From contig JASHQI010000282.1 in the NCBI GenBank assembly GCA_030037645.1, forward strand, positions 1 to 64,000: a DNA stretch of 64,000 nt, in the 5' to 3' direction. This document shows positions 39,636-47,934 of the stretch, piece by piece (position 1 is the stretch's first letter; each line of letters opens with the position of its first letter). The translations under genes were made by a program, and so were the position numbers. The stretch is from Xanthobacteraceae bacterium (lineage in GTDB: Bacteria; Pseudomonadota; Alphaproteobacteria; Rhizobiales; Xanthobacteraceae). The notes below the pieces were generated by a model. The model did no database searches and was not told the DNA's origin. It was given only the letters and a program-made list of their open reading frames with translations.

Positions 39636-41540
39636 CTACACCTGTTTGGTCCGCCGTTCGGCAATCGAGTATTTCGGATACCACGTCGAATCGGCGAGAA
39701 GCCCGATCCGCTCGGCCACCACATCGAGCACAAACGGCCTGCCGTCCTTCAGCTCTTTGATGCCGCGTGCGAGTGCAGGCGCCAAATCGCCGGGGCGCGT
39801 GACGGTGGCGCCGTTGACATCGAACGCCTTGGCCGCCGTCTCGAAACTCACATCCGGACTGCCGAGATAACTGCCCATATCGAGCTTGGTCTCGCGCAGC
39901 CGCGGCGCCACCGCGGTGACACGCATGCGTGTGTCGTTGAAGCTGCGATTGTTGAAGACGATGTAGAGCACCGGCGCTTCGAAGCGACGCGCTGCCCAAA
40001 GCGCTTCGATCTGGCCCATCAGGAATGCACCGTCACCGACCAGACACACGGTCTGCCGGTTCGGCTTTGCCATTTTGATGCCGATCGCGGCCCCGACCGA
40101 CCAGCCCAGGCCCGATCCAAGCGTGCGGCCGAACAATTGCTTCTTGCCCTTGCCGAACGTGAGCCAGGGCAGAACGCGCGGCATCGCCGAGTTGAACTCA
40201 TGGGTTATAATCGCGTCCGGCTCGAGTTGCTTTTGCGCTTCGATGGCGATGTGCTCGTAGGTGACCGGGATTAAATCCTTTCGCTCCTCCGCCATCTCCT
40301 TTCGCGTTTGCCAGACTTTGCGATTGAAGTCGGCCATCGCGTCGGTGCGGTCCTTGGCTTTGGCCTTGTCGGCTGGCGTCATTGCCGTCGAGACGGCTTC
40401 AACCAGCGCTTTTGCCGCCTCCTTCACGTCGGCCACGATCGGCACCGTATCGGCGGTCCAGCGCGCGGCGTCGTCCGGCACGGTGCGGACCTCGATGATC
40501 TTCCAGTCCGACGAAACGACAGGCGCAGCGCCTTCCTGATAGAGCATCGGGCTGCCCATGTTGATCATGACGTCGGCACCCTCCAGCGGCCGAAACTCCG
40601 TGAACGAACGGTCGCTCTGTCCGACGTAGAGCGGATGGTCGGTCGGAAAATCGGTGTAGGGGCTCAAGCCCTGAACCACTGGCATGCCAAGGAGCTCGGC
40701 AAGCTGAAGAACCTCGTCATAGGCGTCGGAGCGCCAGACATCGAGGCCCACGAGCATGAAGGGCCTGCGCGCCTCGATCAGAATTTGCGCCGCTTTCTCG
40801 ATCAGCTTCGGATCAGGCTGGGTGCGGATCGGAACCGTAAAAAGCTCGCGCGGATAAATGTCAGCCTTGGCGACGGCCGTGCTGACATTGGTGGGGATCG
40901 CGAGATAGGTGGCGCCGCCGGGCGGCGTCGTCGAAATGCGCATGGCGTTGCGCAGAAGCTCAGGCACGCGGCTCGCCATCGGCACTTCGAAGCTCCAGCG
41001 GGTGAATTGTTTCGTCAATCCCACGAGGTCATCGATCTCCTCGAAATTGTCGCGGCCGGTGCCTTCCGTCGATTTGGAGAACGACGACACAACCAGCGGA
41101 TCGCCGTCACGCTTGGAGTTGAACATGTTCAACATCTGGTTCGCCGTACCGACGGTGCCGTGCACGTTGACGAATGTCGGCTTATTGCCGGCAAGCGCGT
41201 AGCCGGAAGCCATGGCGGTGACGACGCCTTCCTCGGGGCCGAGGATCAGGTTGATGTCGCGGTCGCCCACCATGGCATCGAGCATCGCAGCCGAGGAGGT
41301 GCCGTTGCCGTAGAACACCTGCTTTACGCCGGCTGCCTTGAGTTGCTGAATCAGCAGATAGGCACCGGTGCCTTCGACGGTCCGGACGCCGCCAACGGCT
41401 GCCTGGGCGCTGACCATCGGCGCCAGCGTCGCCAGCACCGACTCGGCTGCCGCGACCGTAAAGCCGCTTGCCGCCATGCCCTTGAGAAAACCGCGCCGAT
41501 CGAGACGTCCTGCAATATAGGCTTGAACCAAATCGCGCAT
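39636..41540 (-). CDS. Thiamine diphosphate-dependent enzyme with Tat-type signal
   Basis: LDRRGFLKGMAASGFTVAAAESVLATLAPMVSAQA leader; Glu-bearing LGPEEGVVTAMASGYA; ThDP motif VCLVGDGAFLMGQIEALWAARRFEAPVLYIVFNNRSF. Confidence 0.88.
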   Translation of the reverse strand: MRDLVQAYIAGRLDRRGFLKGMAASGFTVAAAESVLATLAPMVSAQAAVGGVRTVEGTGAYLLIQQLKAAGVKQVFYGNGTSSAAMLDAMVGDRDINLILGPEEGVVTAMASGYALAGNKPTFVNVHGTVGTANQMLNMFNSKRDGDPLVVSSFSKSTEGTGRDNFEEIDDLVGLTKQFTRWSFEVPMASRVPELLRNAMRISTTPPGGATYLAIPTNVSTAVAKADIYPRELFTVPIRTQPDPKLIEKAAQILIEARRPFMLVGLDVWRSDAYDEVLQLAELLGMPVVQGLSPYTDFPTDHPLYVGQSDRSFTEFRPLEGADVMINMGSPMLYQEGAAPVVSSDWKIIEVRTVPDDAARWTADTVPIVADVKEAAKALVEAVSTAMTPADKAKAKDRTDAMADFNRKVWQTRKEMAEERKDLIPVTYEHIAIEAQKQLEPDAIITHEFNSAMPRVLPWLTFGKGKKQLFGRTLGSGLGWSVGAAIGIKMAKPNRQTVCLVGDGAFLMGQIEALWAARRFEAPVLYIVFNNRSFNDTRMRVTAVAPRLRETKLDMGSYLGSPDVSFETAAKAFDVNGATVTRPGDLAPALARGIKELKDGRPFVLDVVAERIGLLADSTWYPKYSIAERRTKQV

Positions 41541-41810
41541 GGCGCACCTTCCTTATCGTTGAGGCAAGCCGATTTCGACGGAATCGGCTGTCGTACGCAC
41601 GGCGGTCAAATTCTGACTACCGCATAGCGATTTGTGAGACATTTTGCAGAGAATAGCCGGGGTTCCCAAATGTTTTCTCCAAAGCAAGCTGCGGCACAGT
41701 GCCTTGGGGAGGTCATTGTGCCGGAGACACGAGCGGATAAGATGAGCGTAATGCGCGGGCGGCCGTAAGCCGGCCCATGAAGCGCGGTTTGAAAAAGGAG
41801 GGACGCGGAT

Positions 41811-42263
41811 ATGCTGCATCTCACGATCAACGGGACGTCTCACGACGTCGATGCCGAGCCGGATACGCCTTTACTGTGGGTGATCCGCGATACGATCGGC
41901 ATGACTGGAACAAAATATGGTTGCGGCATTCAGCAGTGCGGCGCCTGCACGGTCCATATCGATGGCGTGGCGACGCGCTCTTGCGGCATGCCGGTGAGCC
42001 TTGCGGTCGGCAAGCAGATCACCACGATCGAAGGGCTGGCGCAGAACGGCACGCTCAATGCAGTCCAACAGGCCTGGATCGATCATGACGTGCCGCAATG
42101 CGGCTATTGCCAAAGCGGCATGATCATGGCCGTCACGGCGTTGCTTAAGAAAAAGCCGAAAGCGACCGACGCGGATATCGATCGCGAGCTCACCAACATC
42201 TGTCGTTGCGGCACCTATCAGCAGATACGCGCTGCAATCCACAGCATTACGGCCAAGGCCTGA
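41811..42263 (+). CDS. (2Fe-2S)-binding small subunit of molybdenum hydroxylase (IorA-like)
   Basis: YGCGIQQCGACTVHIDGVATRSC ... QCGYCQSGMIMAVTALL ... NICRCGTYQQIRAAI. Confidence 0.95.
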   Translation: MLHLTINGTSHDVDAEPDTPLLWVIRDTIGMTGTKYGCGIQQCGACTVHIDGVATRSCGMPVSLAVGKQITTIEGLAQNGTLNAVQQAWIDHDVPQCGYCQSGMIMAVTALLKKKPKATDADIDRELTNICRCGTYQQIRAAIHSITAKA

Positions 42264-42279
42264 AGCAGGGGAGGCAGAT

Positions 42280-44454
42280 ATGAATTATCAACCGAAATTC
42301 GATCGTCGCTCCTTTATCGTCGCCTCCGCCGCCGCGGTCAGCGGCTTGTCAGTCGGATTCCATATTCCGTTTGGTGATGAGGCGGATGCCGCATTGTCCG
42401 AGCCGGAGGTCAACGCTTGGGTGGTGGTGAAACCCGATGAAACCGTCGTGATCCGCGTTGCTCGCTCAGAGATGGGGCAGGGCACGCTGACCGGCCTCTG
42501 CCAGATGGTGGCCGAAGAACTCGACTGCCAATGGTCGAAGGTGACGTATGAGTTCCCGACGCCCGGTGAGAACGTCGCTCGCAAGCGCGTATGGGGCGAT
42601 TTCTTCACGGCCGGGAGTCAGGGCATTCGCTCATCCAACCAGTTGGTCCGCAAAGGCGGCGCCGCCGCGCGCATGATGCTAGTGCAGGCCGCGGCCAATC
42701 AATGGAAGGTTCCTGTGTCCGAATGCGTGGCCTCTGCAGGCACGATCACGCATCAACCGTCGAACCGAACCATCACCTACGGCAAGGTGGCGAGCGCGGC
42801 GGCCGAGGTCGAGCCGCCGACCGACATTCCGCTGAAAGATCCGAAAGACTGGACCATTATCGGCAAGGGTCTTAAGCGCCTTGACACCCCCGACAAGACC
42901 CAGGGCAAGACGATCTATGGCATCGACATTCGTCTGCCTGGAATGCTGTACGCCTCGTTCAAGGCCTGTCCGGTCAACGGCGGCAAGATAAAGAGCTTCA
43001 ACGCGGCGAAGATCACCGGCCGCAAAGGCGTGACAAAAGTCGTCCAGGTCGAGGACTACGGCGTCGCCGTCATCGCCGATAGCTGGTGGCGCGCGAAGAC
43101 TGCGCTCGATGCCATGCCAATCGCGTGGGACAATGGCCCCGGCGCCAAAGACTCCGACGAATCGATCGCGGCTTGGCTGAAGCAGGGTCTCGATTCCGAC
43201 GACGGATTGGTCGGCAATAAAGGTGGCGACGTCAAAGCCGGCCTTGCGAGCGCAGCCAAGACCGTAGAAGCCGTCTACGCCTATCCGTACCAAGCGCATG
43301 CCACCATGGAGCCGCAAAACGCCACCGCGCGATATACGCCGGACAGATGCGAGGTGTGGTGTTCAACGCAGAACGGTGAAGCGGCGCTCGCGACCGCGTC
43401 GGAGGCCTGCGGCCTGCCGGTGCCGAAGTGTGAAGTCTACAAGACGTTCCTCGGCGGTGGATTCGGCCGCCGTGCGACGTCGCAAGACTTCGTTCGCGTT
43501 GCCGTCCTCATCGCCAAGCAAATGCCGGGTACACCGATAAAAACACTGTGGACCCGCGAAGAGGACATGACGCATGACTGGTACCACCCGGTCACGCAAT
43601 GCAAGATCACTGCTGGTCTCGACAAGGACAACAACCTGGTCGCGATCCACTATCGCATCTCGGGTCAGTCGATTCTCGCAGGCGTGATGCCGGCGCGACT
43701 ACAAAACGGCAAGGATCCCGCGACGTTCTCGGGCTTCTATCCCGGCGGCGAGGAAGCGGCCTACCCCTATACGGTGCCGAACATCCTGGTCGATCACTCG
43801 ATGCGCAACCCGCATCTGCATCCGGGCTTCTGGCGTGGTGTGAATATCAATCACAACGCCATCTATATCGAGAGCTTCATGGACGAACTTGCCAAGGAAG
43901 TCGGCATGGACGCGCTCGAATTTAGGCGCAAGCTGATGACCAAACATCCGCTGCACCTAGCCTCCCTCAACGCGGTTGCGGAGAAGGGCGATTGGGGTAA
44001 GCCGCTGCCGGCTGGCAGCGGCCGCGGCCTCGCCGTGGCCATGGCATTCGGTAGCTATGTTGCAGCCTGCGCCGAGGTGACGGTTGACGGCAACAAGGTA
44101 AAGATCAATCGCATTGTCGCCGCCACCAATCCCGGCTACGGCGTCAACCCGGCCCAGATCGAGCGGCAAGTCGCCGGCTCGTTCGTTTACGGCCTTACCG
44201 CGCTGTTCATGGGCGGCATCGACGTCAAGGGCGGCAGGGTCGAGCAAGAGAACTTCAACACCTACCAGATGATGAAAATCAGGCATATGCCGAAGGTTGA
44301 AGTCACCGTTATGCCGTCAGGCGGTTTCTGGGGCGGCGTCGGCGAACCGACGATCTGTGTCGCCGCGCCGGCCGTGCTCAACGCAATCACCGCGGCGACC
44401 GGCAAGCGATATCGCACCTTCCCATTGCGCAAGCAGGGATTGACGCTGGTATGA
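42280..44454 (+). CDS. Molybdopterin-binding large subunit, xanthine dehydrogenase family (IorB-like), Tat-type leader
   Basis: FDRRSFIVASAAAVSGLSVGFHIPFG leader; ARSEMGQGTLTGLCQMVAEELDC; QNGEAALATASEACGLPVPKCEVYKTFLGGGFGRR; GGFWGGVGEPTICVAAPAVLNAI. Confidence 0.93.
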   Translation: MNYQPKFDRRSFIVASAAAVSGLSVGFHIPFGDEADAALSEPEVNAWVVVKPDETVVIRVARSEMGQGTLTGLCQMVAEELDCQWSKVTYEFPTPGENVARKRVWGDFFTAGSQGIRSSNQLVRKGGAAARMMLVQAAANQWKVPVSECVASAGTITHQPSNRTITYGKVASAAAEVEPPTDIPLKDPKDWTIIGKGLKRLDTPDKTQGKTIYGIDIRLPGMLYASFKACPVNGGKIKSFNAAKITGRKGVTKVVQVEDYGVAVIADSWWRAKTALDAMPIAWDNGPGAKDSDESIAAWLKQGLDSDDGLVGNKGGDVKAGLASAAKTVEAVYAYPYQAHATMEPQNATARYTPDRCEVWCSTQNGEAALATASEACGLPVPKCEVYKTFLGGGFGRRATSQDFVRVAVLIAKQMPGTPIKTLWTREEDMTHDWYHPVTQCKITAGLDKDNNLVAIHYRISGQSILAGVMPARLQNGKDPATFSGFYPGGEEAAYPYTVPNILVDHSMRNPHLHPGFWRGVNINHNAIYIESFMDELAKEVGMDALEFRRKLMTKHPLHLASLNAVAEKGDWGKPLPAGSGRGLAVAMAFGSYVAACAEVTVDGNKVKINRIVAATNPGYGVNPAQIERQVAGSFVYGLTALFMGGIDVKGGRVEQENFNTYQMMKIRHMPKVEVTVMPSGGFWGGVGEPTICVAAPAVLNAITAATGKRYRTFPLRKQGLTLV

Positions 44455-44490
44455 CAAATCCGGCGGCGGCGCGAGCCGCCGCCTTCCACT

Positions 44491-45021
44491 TTGACTGAGC
44501 GCATGGCCGTAGCAAACAAAACGATCACGCCTGCCTCCCCTTCGCACGGGGCAGAGAAAGATGGTGGCATCTCTCGGCGCGAAATATTCGGCGCTATCGT
44601 GGGTGCAGGAGTCATTGCGGCAATCCGGGTCGAACCGGCGCTAGCCACGACGCAGTCGATGCAGGCTGCGATTCGCGACCTTGTCGGCGAAGCGAAGGTC
44701 ACCAAGGGCAAGGTGCATATCGACGTGCCTGCGTTGGTCGACAACGGCAACACGGTACCGCTCACGGTCGATGTCGAAAGCCCGATGACCGCGACCGACT
44801 ACGTGAAGACAATTCACATCTTCAACGAAAAGAATCCGCTGCCGAACGTCATAAACGCGTATTTCGGGCCGCGCTCGGGACGCGCCAAGCTTTCGACCCG
44901 CTTTCGTCTTGCCGATACCCAGACCGTCACGGCGATCGCCGAAATGAGCGACGGCTCGTTCTGGTCTGGCTCCGCCGATGTCGTGGTCACGCTGCAGGCC
45001 TGCCTGGAGAATTTGGATTGA
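44491..45021 (+). CDS. SoxY-like carrier with non-canonical C-terminal arm (QACLENLD)
   Basis: ISRREIFGAIVGAGVIAAIRVEPALA Tat-like leader; SoxY-like KVHIDVPALVDNGNTVPLTVDVESPMTATDYVKTIHIFNEKNPLPNVINAYFGP; ends VVVTLQACLENLD rather than GGCGG. Confidence 0.82.
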   Translation: MTERMAVANKTITPASPSHGAEKDGGISRREIFGAIVGAGVIAAIRVEPALATTQSMQAAIRDLVGEAKVTKGKVHIDVPALVDNGNTVPLTVDVESPMTATDYVKTIHIFNEKNPLPNVINAYFGPRSGRAKLSTRFRLADTQTVTAIAEMSDGSFWSGSADVVVTLQACLENLD

Positions 45022-45338
45022 CGCGCGCGCTCATCAATGTTCCCAAGACCGCGAGGCGCGGCGACGTCATCGAGATCAAGACGTTGATCTCGTACGTCAT
45101 GGAAACCGGCTTCCGTCGCGACAGCGCCGGCAAGGTCTATCCGCGCAACATCATTACAAGGTTCGTGTGCACCTATAACGGCGAACAGATTTTCGGTGCT
45201 GATCTTTTCCCCGCCATAGCAGCCAATCCATTCATTACCTTCTATACGGTCGCGACTGATAGCGGCACGATCGGCTTCGAATGGAACGGTGACAACGGCT
45301 TCCACGAGACCGCCTCGGCAACGATCACGGTCGAATGA
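45018..45338 (+). CDS. soxZ: SoxZ-like carrier protein
   Basis: TTG start overlapping SoxY stop (TTGA); ARRGDVIEIKTLISYVMETGFRRDSAGKVYPRNIITRFVCTYNGEQIFGADLFPAIAANPFITFYTVATDSGTIGFEWNGDNGF. Confidence 0.9.
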   Translation: MTRALINVPKTARRGDVIEIKTLISYVMETGFRRDSAGKVYPRNIITRFVCTYNGEQIFGADLFPAIAANPFITFYTVATDSGTIGFEWNGDNGFHETASATITVE

Positions 45339-45380
45339 TCCGGCGTACCCGCTGGCTTCCATGCTTTCGCCAGATTTCAC

Positions 45381-45458
45381 ACTAGTGTCCCGATTCCGAA
45401 GGTCGCATGATTATGCGGCACACTCGGTTGCGAACTTCGGAGTCGAAAGGACACTAGT
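45381..45458. repeat. 78-bp palindromic intergenic element with 10-bp perfect terminal inverted repeats
   Basis: actagtgtcc (45381-45390) ... ggacactagt (45449-45458); inner arms cgattccgaag / cttcggagtcg also nearly complementary. Confidence 0.75.
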
Positions 45459-45593
45459 AACGTATCGACCTACTGTGGCTCTGGTTCAGAAGTCCGCACG
45501 ACGAGGCCAGCCGAAATAATGGCGCGGACTTCTGAACCGCCACGCCAGGTTCTCGCAACCTGTCGTCGCGGGCGCACGGGGAACCGGATCACC

Positions 45594-46406
45594 ATGTCTC
45601 ACCGTATCGAACTCACCGACTCGATCGCCTATGCCGATGGTTCCCGGCGCGCGCTCGATATTTGCCGGCCGATCGGCGCAGTCGCTGCGCCCGTTGTCGT
45701 CTTCTTCTATGGCGGCGGCTGGCGAAGCGGCCGCAAGGGGCTCTATCGCTATGTCGCCAAGGCGCTGGCGCGGCGCGGCTACGTGGCGGTCGTTCCGGAC
45801 TATCGCATCTATCCTGAAGCGCGCTATCCGGATTTCATCGAAGACGGTGCGCTTGCCTTACGATGGGTCAAAGACAACGCAATGCGTTTTGGCGGCGATC
45901 CGGACAAGCTCTTCGTCATGGGTCACTCCGCCGGCGCCCATATTGCCGCCATGCTGGCGATCGACAGCAGTTGGCTGGCAAGGCTCGGCCTTACATCCGG
46001 CCGCGACATTGCCGGCCTGATCGGCCTCGCTGGGCCGTACGATTATCTGCCGCTGCGCGACGAAACGCTGAAAATCATTTTTGGTGGCGCCAATCGGCCG
46101 GAAACGCAGCCGATCTTCCATGTTACGTCCGGTGCGCCGCGGGTGCGGCTGCTAACGGGCGGCCGCGACGGACTCGTGGAGCCCGGCAATGCTGCCCGAT
46201 TTGCGGAGCGGCTTCGTGCTGCGGGGAACGACGCGATCGTCCTGACCTATCCGCGCCTAGGGCATTACAGCATTGTTGCGGCCTTCGCGCCCTTCCTGCA
46301 GTTTCTGATTCCGGTCTTGCGCGACGTCGAAGCCTTCATCGTTGAGACGGTGCAGTCACGGCAGCGGGCGACAGCAGGCCGGATTCTTGAGATCGTCGGC
46401 GCGTAA
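45594..46406 (+). CDS. Alpha/beta hydrolase (carboxylesterase-like)
   Basis: VVVFFYGGGWRSGRKGLYRYVAKALARRGYVAVVPDYRIYPEARYP; FVMGHSAGAHIAAML; start MSHRIELTD at 45594. Confidence 0.9.
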   Translation: MSHRIELTDSIAYADGSRRALDICRPIGAVAAPVVVFFYGGGWRSGRKGLYRYVAKALARRGYVAVVPDYRIYPEARYPDFIEDGALALRWVKDNAMRFGGDPDKLFVMGHSAGAHIAAMLAIDSSWLARLGLTSGRDIAGLIGLAGPYDYLPLRDETLKIIFGGANRPETQPIFHVTSGAPRVRLLTGGRDGLVEPGNAARFAERLRAAGNDAIVLTYPRLGHYSIVAAFAPFLQFLIPVLRDVEAFIVETVQSRQRATAGRILEIVGA

Positions 46407-46675
46407 TCGACGATCTACAAACAAACAACTGACGCAAAGTAGTGCGCCGGATTCGATCGTGTGTCGGTAAATTGATGATTGCTCATAAGGCGAACGAGCT
46501 GTGCTCGAACTGCGACTGCGAGCCGTTGCAATGCTTGTGTGTGCATTGTAGTTTTTGTTATCGGCATCGCTATTGAGACGGATCAACGCGCTTTCGCGGC
46601 GTGAAGTTTTTCGCTCCGGCAACGCAACGTTGTTTACACGCCGGATTCGCGCGACTCAAGACAAAGGGACACCCC

Positions 46676-47893
46676 ATGCATGACACGACCGGCGAGGTCC
46701 ACTGGCACGAGCCAGCCGGCTACAAGCGCGCAGGTTATGGCAAATTCGACCGGCCGAAGAGTCCATACGACCTCTTCATGGAATCGGAAGGCATCCCGAT
46801 CTTCCGCGATATTGGCGTGAGCAAGGTGCAGAACTTGCCTTTGCTGCCATGGAAGCGGATGGGCGGCCGCGGAACTTATATCCAGCTCTTTGGGACCGAG
46901 GGCAAATGGGGTTGCTACGTCGTCGAGGTGCCGGGCGCGGGCACACTCAATCCGGAACGGCACATGTACGAGGAAATAATGTATGTGGTCGAGGGTCGCG
47001 GTTCGACCGAGGTGTGGCTCGACTCCGACAAGAAGCGCCACATCTTCGAATGGCAGCAGGGTTCGTTGTTCTCCATTCCGATGAACGCCTGGCACCGCAT
47101 CGTCAATGCAAGCTCGTCGCCTGCGCTGCTGCTGGCGGGCACCACAGCGCCGAACCAATTGAACCTCATCAACAATGTCGATCTGCTTTTCAACTGCCCC
47201 TATGAAATGCGCGACCGCTTCAGCGGGGCTGACGACTACTACAAATATAAAGATGACATCGAGCCTGATCCGATCCGCGGTCTGGCGATGCGCCGCACCA
47301 ATTACATTCCAGACATCGTCAATTGCGATTTGCCGCTCGACAATCGTCGCTCGCCAGGTGCGCGTCGCGTCGAGCCGTTTATGACCGGCAACCAGTTCTA
47401 TCTCTGGGTCCAACAGTACCAAACAGGCCATTACTCAAAGGCGCACTCGCATACCTCGTCGGCCGTGCTCATATGCCTGAAGGGAAAAGGCTACACCTAT
47501 ACGTGGCCCGAACACCTTGGCATCACGCCGTGGAAGGACGGCAAGGCCGACCAGGTGAAGCGCGTCGACTACGAGCCAGTGGGCATGGTGTCGGCGGCGC
47601 CCGGCGGCGCGCGCTGGGTTCACCAGCATTTTGGAGCCTGCCAGGGCACATTCCGGATCACCGCCTGGTTCGGCCCCAATCATCCAGCTCTCGAGTCCGG
47701 TCCTCCCGGCCAGAAGCAGACCGACTACACCGCCATCGATATTCCCGAGGGCGGCACCGCGGTCCCCTACTACATGGAAGATCCGTATCTGCGGCGGGAA
47801 TACGCGGACACAATGAAGCAGCGGGGCGCGGAAAATCGCATGCGTCCGGAATATTACGAGAAGGACTATCAGGGACTGCTGCCGAAGGAGTGA
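46676..47893 (+). CDS. Bicupin domain protein (405 aa)
   Basis: Start MHDTTGEVHWHEPAGYK at 46676; two cupin segments ERHMYEEIMYVVEGRGSTEVW and GHYSKAHSHTSSAVLICLKGKGYTYTWPE. Confidence 0.8.
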   Translation: MHDTTGEVHWHEPAGYKRAGYGKFDRPKSPYDLFMESEGIPIFRDIGVSKVQNLPLLPWKRMGGRGTYIQLFGTEGKWGCYVVEVPGAGTLNPERHMYEEIMYVVEGRGSTEVWLDSDKKRHIFEWQQGSLFSIPMNAWHRIVNASSSPALLLAGTTAPNQLNLINNVDLLFNCPYEMRDRFSGADDYYKYKDDIEPDPIRGLAMRRTNYIPDIVNCDLPLDNRRSPGARRVEPFMTGNQFYLWVQQYQTGHYSKAHSHTSSAVLICLKGKGYTYTWPEHLGITPWKDGKADQVKRVDYEPVGMVSAAPGGARWVHQHFGACQGTFRITAWFGPNHPALESGPPGQKQTDYTAIDIPEGGTAVPYYMEDPYLRREYADTMKQRGAENRMRPEYYEKDYQGLLPKE

Positions 47894-47934
47894 GCGCCGT
47901 GCGTTATTCCGGGTCCGAGTCTGAGGGCCCGCGG

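Noticed and set aside
40308-41627. 439-aa plus-strand ORF
   Set aside because: Antisense to the ThDP enzyme; His/Arg/Gly-rich shadow translation
47323-47934. N-terminal extension of the Bug ORF
   Set aside because: Overlaps the bicupin gene in another frame; signal peptide begins after ATG 47935
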